64,000 nt of DNA, from assembly GCF_000015645.1 (NCBI RefSeq), contig NC_008816.1, positions 1,054,001 to 1,118,000 on the forward strand, in the 5' to 3' direction. Below, in pieces: positions 59,337 to 64,000 of this stretch. Every line of letters begins with the position of its first letter. Positions within the stretch are counted from its first letter, which is position 1. Under the pieces are notes generated by a model, which saw only the letters and a program-made list of their open reading frames with translations, was not told where the DNA came from and did no database searches. The position numbers were made by a program, and so were the translations under genes. The DNA is from Prochlorococcus marinus str. AS9601 (lineage in GTDB: Bacteria > Cyanobacteriota > Cyanobacteriia > PCC-6307 > Cyanobiaceae).

Positions 59337-59584
59337 AAGATAAAAAAATTAAAATTCTATGGGCAAATAATAACGAGACCTATGCTTCTGAGGGAGATGA
59401 TTGGTTCTCAACTGCAGAAAAAGCAGGTTTAGAAATTCCAACTGGCTGCTTAACAGGTAGTTGCGGTGCCTGTGAGATAGATGTAAATGGTAAAACGATA
59501 AGGGCTTGTATAAGCGATATTAAAAGCAATAAAAAAAGTCTATTAAAAGTTTCTTTAACTACAGATCCCTTTTGGGAAAGCTAA
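59333..59584 (+). CDS. [2Fe-2S] ferredoxin-like protein, 83 aa
   Basis: Cys39, Cys44, Cys47 and Cys59 give CX4CX2CX11C. The last gap is 11 residues, as in molybdo-hydroxylase small subunits, and not the about 29 of PetF-type ferredoxins. A TTG overlapping the cobQ stop is the start. The link to cobQ may be only transcriptional. Confidence 0.88.
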   Translation: MKDKKIKILWANNNETYASEGDDWFSTAEKAGLEIPTGCLTGSCGACEIDVNGKTIRACISDIKSNKKSLLKVSLTTDPFWES

Positions 59585-59599
59585 ATCTTATATTCTTTT

Positions 59600-61423
59600 T
59601 TAATATAAAAAATTCAAATTAATTCCAAACGTATATTCTTCATTTTTAAGAATTTGTCCTATATCTTGAACTCCTACAGCATTGGAATAATATAAATCTA
59701 ATGACTTTTCAGGAGAAAGAGAATATCTCAATGCGAGAGTTGAATTAAAATCAGAATCGTTTTTAATTGAAGTATTTATTTCTGGGATAAGCATCAAATT
59801 ATCTGATAAATTTATATAACTTGAAAAGCCTATCCCCCCAAAACTTTCCACTCCACTAAAAAAGTATTTAGGACTTATATTAAATGCCAACCAATTATTT
59901 AATCTAAAAGTATTTATAAATTCTGTAAATAAATACCCTTGATTACTATCGTCATTTCTTCCAACAGATGATCTAAATGTGAGCCAATAAAGGTCATTTT
60001 TTTGGGGACTAAATATTAAAAGCTTGCCACCTAATCGATAATTAAGATTATTTTCACCTAAGTAGGTTGAATATAGATTTGAATTTTTACTTTTACTAAA
60101 GTTCAAATCATTAAAACTACCAATACTTAAAAGCTCTAATTGAAAAATATTTGATAAAGAATAACCATAAAAACCAAACAAATTACCTTTGCTATCATAG
60201 TTAAATTTAATTTGTGAAGTTCCCGCTTTTGGTAACAAGGCATTATTTACTGTAATTCCACCATTTCTAATAGATTTATCTCTTTTTATTAACGGAGTAA
60301 GGTAGGTATTTTTTTCATAAGGTTTATAAGTAATTTTGGCAGAATAAAGTGCCAGATCATCTGATGGGATAGTTAATAGTCCAGTAGATGGAGTTGCACC
60401 AAAGGAGTTTGTTATTTTTCCTTCAATTCCAATTTTGGGATTAATATCCCATCCTAAACCAATACTATAAATAGGCTTTCTAGAGTATTTCAAATCGCTG
60501 TCAAAATAATTATTTCCTGGCCCTAAAGGGGTTGTATATGAGAAAAGAAGATTAAGATCTTTAGCAACATCAAAGACAAGACCACTTCCAATATAGAAAT
60601 TATTACCATACGCGTTTTTACCAATCCCTTTTGAACCTAACTTTTCAGGCAAGAAATTAATGCCAGGAACAATTAAAGCAGTTAAATTTTCATTTAATTT
60701 TTTTGATATTGGCAAGGACAATGACCCAATCAAATTATCAAATCTATCTCTTCCATTTAAACTGTCTTTTTGATTAAAAATACTTTTAGAGTCTTTAGTT
60801 CCGCTAGCTTGCCTCCAATACTCAATGGTTGGTACTATGGAAACTCTTAAGCTATTTACATCGCCATTTAATAATTCTTTCTTAAATGAAATAGCATAGT
60901 TTTGCCAATTGTAATTTACTTTTTGACCATCAATAAGATTGTATAAATCATCATCAGCCTCAGCAAAATATACAGTCATGAGTGAAGAATCTGAAATACC
61001 ATAATCAAAAATAAATGCAGGGTTTTGTTGCCCAGTTCCTCCCGATACACCTCCTTCAAAAGATGATTTCCACCTAATAGAGGTTTGATAGTTGCCATTA
61101 TCAAGAAAATTATTAAGTGGCAAAAAAGGTTCGATTTCAATAATAGAAGAAACTGATTTTTTTGAGGATTCATATTTTCTTTCTTCGTTTGATAATTTAG
61201 TCTTATTTATAATTGAACCTTGTCGTTTTTGATCCCCAAAATAAAATTCATCATTCTTGTAAGATTTCCAGATAATCTTTTTCAATGGTTTACGTTTATT
61301 TTCATCCACCTTTGTCCAGTTAACCGAATTTAATCCAGACGAGTCTTCTTTAACTTTTTCTGCAAATACTCCAAGAAAATTTAAGAATTGACTAATTAAA
61401 AATATATAAAAAATCAACCTCAT
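59600..61423 (-). CDS. Predicted outer-membrane beta-barrel protein
   Basis: 607 residues. A signal peptide (1-21, cleavage near VFAEK) is followed by a polar stretch and a long region of alternating strands rich in Tyr, Asn, Gly and Ser, ending in NLNFLY with an aromatic C-terminal residue as in outer-membrane proteins. No named family is visible. Probably a surface channel or barrel. Confidence 0.7.
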   Translation of the reverse strand: MRLIFYIFLISQFLNFLGVFAEKVKEDSSGLNSVNWTKVDENKRKPLKKIIWKSYKNDEFYFGDQKRQGSIINKTKLSNEERKYESSKKSVSSIIEIEPFLPLNNFLDNGNYQTSIRWKSSFEGGVSGGTGQQNPAFIFDYGISDSSLMTVYFAEADDDLYNLIDGQKVNYNWQNYAISFKKELLNGDVNSLRVSIVPTIEYWRQASGTKDSKSIFNQKDSLNGRDRFDNLIGSLSLPISKKLNENLTALIVPGINFLPEKLGSKGIGKNAYGNNFYIGSGLVFDVAKDLNLLFSYTTPLGPGNNYFDSDLKYSRKPIYSIGLGWDINPKIGIEGKITNSFGATPSTGLLTIPSDDLALYSAKITYKPYEKNTYLTPLIKRDKSIRNGGITVNNALLPKAGTSQIKFNYDSKGNLFGFYGYSLSNIFQLELLSIGSFNDLNFSKSKNSNLYSTYLGENNLNYRLGGKLLIFSPQKNDLYWLTFRSSVGRNDDSNQGYLFTEFINTFRLNNWLAFNISPKYFFSGVESFGGIGFSSYINLSDNLMLIPEINTSIKNDSDFNSTLALRYSLSPEKSLDLYYSNAVGVQDIGQILKNEEYTFGINLNFLY

Positions 61424-61973
61424 TTAAAAACTTCTTAGATTTGATACGTATTTTCTTAATTATAAGCAATGTTAACAACATCGATCAATCTCAAGCTTCT
61501 AAAGAAATTGACTTACCAGGTAAAAAACTAATCTTTCAATTGTTCTATATTTTTGTCTAAATTCATCTGCCAATAAACCAATAAAGAGGAGTAAAATTTA
61601 AATAAAATATTGATTTAGTTAAGAAGTCTCTAATAATAATTTTCACTAAACATTCCAAATTATAAAAACAAAGAAAAAAATTCAATAAAAAACTGAGCCT
61701 TGAAATTTATTTATTAAAGTAACCTTTTTTGATTCTTGAAGAGGCTTTAATATAACTATCTAAATATGAGTAAAGAATGGGGAAGATCTTATTATCTATA
61801 TATAAATAGATTTAAAAGTAAGATTTTCAAAAAATTTTAAAAGATAATTATTATCTAGTGGGATGAAAAAGATAGCCAGAAATAATAATATTTCCAAATA
61901 TTTTTAAAAACTTGGAGTTTATAACACCCTTAATGATAAATTTTATTATTTAAGTCCTATTTTTTAAAAATTT
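61424..61973. other. Intergenic, 550 bases
   Basis: Long AT-rich gap between core genes and the sugar cluster. A short inverted ATGTTAACAACAT lies at 61469-61481; no supported gene or RNA. Confidence 0.5.
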
Positions 61974-62993
61974 ATGAAGAAAAAACAAGTTTTAATTATA
62001 GGCTATGGTTCTATTGGGAAGAAATATGGAGACTATTTAAAGGATCAAGATAAATATGATATATCAATTGTAGATCCATCCTCTAAGGCACTTAAAGAAG
62101 CAAAAACAAATAATTTCGAAGTTTTTGAAGAATTAAATGAAAAAGTTTTTAAAAACCAATTTGATTATGGGATTGTTTCAAACTGGGGTCCAGATCATAC
62201 AAATACATGTGATTTGATTATCAAAAATCAAATAGAGAAAATCACGGTAGAAAAACCATTTTGTAATAATCTTTTTTTAGGAGAAAAGTTATTAGAAAAA
62301 ATTAATAGAGATAAAATTAAAGTTAATGTTCACTTTAGATGGCCTTATATTGGCTTAATTGAGGAAATACAATTTATTGAAAAAAAATTTAATCTTGGAA
62401 CTATATCTTCAATTAATATTATTGGAGGCGCGAATTGCTTAAGCACAGGCGGCATTCATTGGATGGATTTTGCTTGTAGGCACTTTAAAAGTATGCCCAA
62501 AATAATTTCTAGTTTAAATAATTGCGATAAAATAAATCCAAGGAGTAAAGAATTAATCTACATAGACGGCTCCAGCGTTTTTATTTTTGAAAATAATAAA
62601 AGACTTTTTTTTAATTTAGACAACAATAGTTCAATTGCATCGGAAACCAAATTAGTTTATAAGCATGGATACATAACTATAGATTCCAAATCAATTATTA
62701 GAGTTTACAAAAGAAATAAGAAGGAAATTGAAATTGCTGAGAATCAAATAACAAGGTATGGAATTGCAAATCTAATTTATGAATCAAAAATTCTTCAAAA
62801 TAAATCATCAATTCCAAATGTTGTAGAAGAGATATTTGATGATAACAAAAATGAAATGATTTGTTCAGCTTTTGATGGATTAAGAGCCTCAAGAATGTTA
62901 ATCTTATGTCTTGAAAGCTCTAAATTAGGCAAACAATTAAATTACCATCAACATGCGGAAATAGAGTTTAACAACTCCTGGAATATAAGCTAA
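61974..62993 (+). CDS. Gfo/Idh/MocA-family oxidoreductase
   Basis: 339 residues: NAD-binding GYGSIGKKYG, then VEKPF as the family EKP motif (Lys in catalysis), and a dimerising C-terminal domain with GGIHWMDFACRHF. Likely oxidises or isomerises a nucleotide-linked sugar for surface polysaccharide. It overlaps the next gene by one base. Confidence 0.88.
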   Translation: MKKKQVLIIGYGSIGKKYGDYLKDQDKYDISIVDPSSKALKEAKTNNFEVFEELNEKVFKNQFDYGIVSNWGPDHTNTCDLIIKNQIEKITVEKPFCNNLFLGEKLLEKINRDKIKVNVHFRWPYIGLIEEIQFIEKKFNLGTISSINIIGGANCLSTGGIHWMDFACRHFKSMPKIISSLNNCDKINPRSKELIYIDGSSVFIFENNKRLFFNLDNNSSIASETKLVYKHGYITIDSKSIIRVYKRNKKEIEIAENQITRYGIANLIYESKILQNKSSIPNVVEEIFDDNKNEMICSAFDGLRASRMLILCLESSKLGKQLNYHQHAEIEFNNSWNIS

Positions 62994-63973
62994 TGGAACT
63001 TCTTTACATAGGATCTGGACCAATTTCTAATTTTCACTTGCCCGCATTAGTGAAAAGTGGCTTCTCCATAAAAAAAATAGCTACAAGAGAGAATTCAGAT
63101 CGTTGTCAATCATTCTGCAAAGACCATGAATTAATTCATGCTTTTGAAAATAAAGGATATAAATTTGCTATTCAAAACGAGAAATTTGATTGTGCTGTGA
63201 TAGCTATAGACACTCAAGCAACCCCAAAAGTCCTTAAGGATATTATTAGCCTTAATATCCCTATTTTAGTTGAAAAGCCAGTTGGATGGCATCCTAAGCA
63301 GCTCAAAGAAATCCTAAATGAATATCAAAGTTTTTCAGAAAATATCTTAGTTGCTTACAATAGAAGATTTTATAAAGGTGTGAATATCTTAAAAGATTTC
63401 ATTCAAAATAATAAAGATGGCATTTTGAGAGTTTCTATTCCTGATTCGATTAATACAGTTAGACAATTTTTAGTCAATGGGTGTCATATGATTGACTTGA
63501 TAAATTATCTTATTCCTGAATTAGAAATCCAGTATAGTAAATCTAATATTGAATCAAACAATATTATTAAAAATTTTGCTGCAATTGCTAAAGGCGCAAA
63601 TAATTGGCAGGTGTTAATTGATAGCAAACCAGGAGTACCAGACAATTTCGAAATCTCTGCATCTTCAAATAATTGCGTCTATAAATTAAGACCAATTGAA
63701 GTATTAAAGATTTTTGAAGAAATGAGTATTTTGGAACCTACGAAAGAAATGCCACTGAGAAGATATGTCCCATCACTAAAAGAAGAATATATTGAAGATG
63801 CATCATTTAAGCCTGGTTTTCTTTCGCAAGCTCAAGCTTTTATGGAATTTTGTATAAACAAAAAAGAATCACCTGGAATATCAAAATTGGCTGATGCTTT
63901 AAGGACTTTAGAATTATGCCATAGGATAATAAATGAACAAAACATTTCTTACAGTCAATTTATAAACTTATGA
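62993..63973 (+). CDS. Gfo/Idh/MocA-family oxidoreductase
   Basis: 326 residues: GSGPISNFHLPA (NAD), LVEKPVGW (EKP) and GCHMIDLINYL. A divergent relative of the preceding gene, not a recent copy. Both probably act in the same pathway of sugar modification. Confidence 0.87.
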   Translation: MELLYIGSGPISNFHLPALVKSGFSIKKIATRENSDRCQSFCKDHELIHAFENKGYKFAIQNEKFDCAVIAIDTQATPKVLKDIISLNIPILVEKPVGWHPKQLKEILNEYQSFSENILVAYNRRFYKGVNILKDFIQNNKDGILRVSIPDSINTVRQFLVNGCHMIDLINYLIPELEIQYSKSNIESNNIIKNFAAIAKGANNWQVLIDSKPGVPDNFEISASSNNCVYKLRPIEVLKIFEEMSILEPTKEMPLRRYVPSLKEEYIEDASFKPGFLSQAQAFMEFCINKKESPGISKLADALRTLELCHRIINEQNISYSQFINL

Positions 63974-64000
63974 AAAAATACTATTGCTTAATACCTGCCA
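63970..64000 (+). CDS. Start of a probable acylneuraminate/KDO cytidylyltransferase-type gene (cut by window end)
   Basis: Ten codons, MKKYYCLIPA, overlap the previous stop by four bases (ATGA). The IPA ending at the window edge is how the IPARGGSKG nucleotide-binding loop of NeuA/KdsB-type enzymes begins. Inference from very little sequence and from the sugar-oxidoreductase context. Confidence 0.4.
   Translation, partial: MKKYYCLIPA

Noticed and set aside
59333-59584. Assigning the ferredoxin as petF
   Set aside because: The spacing to the fourth Cys (11 residues) differs from photosynthetic PetF.
1-64000. Insertion sequences, integrase, CRISPR array or prophage structural genes
   Set aside because: None was found on either strand; the mobile character of the first 13 kb rests on tRNA scars and shared flanks alone.

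Overview
The window is from a high-light-adapted Prochlorococcus (or a very close marine picocyanobacterium). It is very AT-rich with tiny intergenic gaps. It encodes psbA, psbD-psbC, petM, ycf4, ycf39 and eight Hli (high-light-inducible) proteins, and it has many microproteins of families confined to marine cyanobacteria (DUF1651, DUF2839, DUF3303, DUF3721, DUF3764). I have not matched it to a named strain.

Layout. (1) Positions 1-13040 are a genomic island punctuated by five copies, plus one decayed relic, of the 3' part of a proline tRNA with a TGG anticodon loop (2103, 3892, 6174, 8910, 9995; relic 12035-12160). No intact tRNA and no integrase lies in the window. Between the scars sit short modules: hli genes and a PsbN-like protein with a histidine tail; DsrE, DUF1330 and DUF3721 proteins; a complete psbA with a divergent hli; a cluster of single- and two-membrane-span proteins, one of which is clearly related to cytochrome b559 beta (PsbF) but lacks the haem histidine; a DUF3303 protein; and an orphan succinate dehydrogenase/fumarate reductase flavoprotein. 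Conserved flanks and GTGGTCA boxes accompany the tRNA fragments. Two related structured elements lie at 6765-7106. (2) Positions 13041-35051 are accessory DNA rich in microproteins. They include RluF, an SRAP/HMCES protein, a compact operon that looks concerned with copper or thiol chemistry (MauE-like, DUF411, DUF3721, PepSY-type membrane protein) behind a perfect palindrome, a glutamine-riboswitch-type element with its small downstream peptide, an Nramp-like transporter, a neurotransmitter:sodium symporter homologue, SelO, a cupin, a GATase, and an hli cluster. (3) Positions 35060-61423 are conserved chromosome: ychF, an efflux adaptor, polA, cysS, dxr, a thioredoxin-fold ferredoxin, pntA-pntA2-pntB, an NTRC-type thioredoxin reductase, infA, ycf39, petM, ilvH, a cyclophilin, ycf4, psbD-psbC, maf, cobQ, a [2Fe-2S] protein and a predicted outer-membrane barrel. 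(4) Positions 61974-64000 start a sugar-modification cluster (two Gfo/Idh/MocA oxidoreductases and the first codons of a likely nucleotidyltransferase).

How it fits together. The core part supplies photosystem II (psbD, psbC), its assembly (ycf39) and photosystem I assembly (ycf4), the cytochrome b6f small subunit, NAD(P) transhydrogenase and thioredoxin reduction. The island adds psbA, Hli proteins and a set of small membrane proteins resembling photosystem II subunits. I infer that it is a mobile reservoir of photosystem repair and photoprotection genes, shuffled by recombination at the proline tRNA.

The best candidates for something undescribed are the haem-ligand-less PsbF-like protein and its relatives at 7190-8495, the PsbN-like protein with a histidine tail, and the tandem structured elements at 6765-7106.
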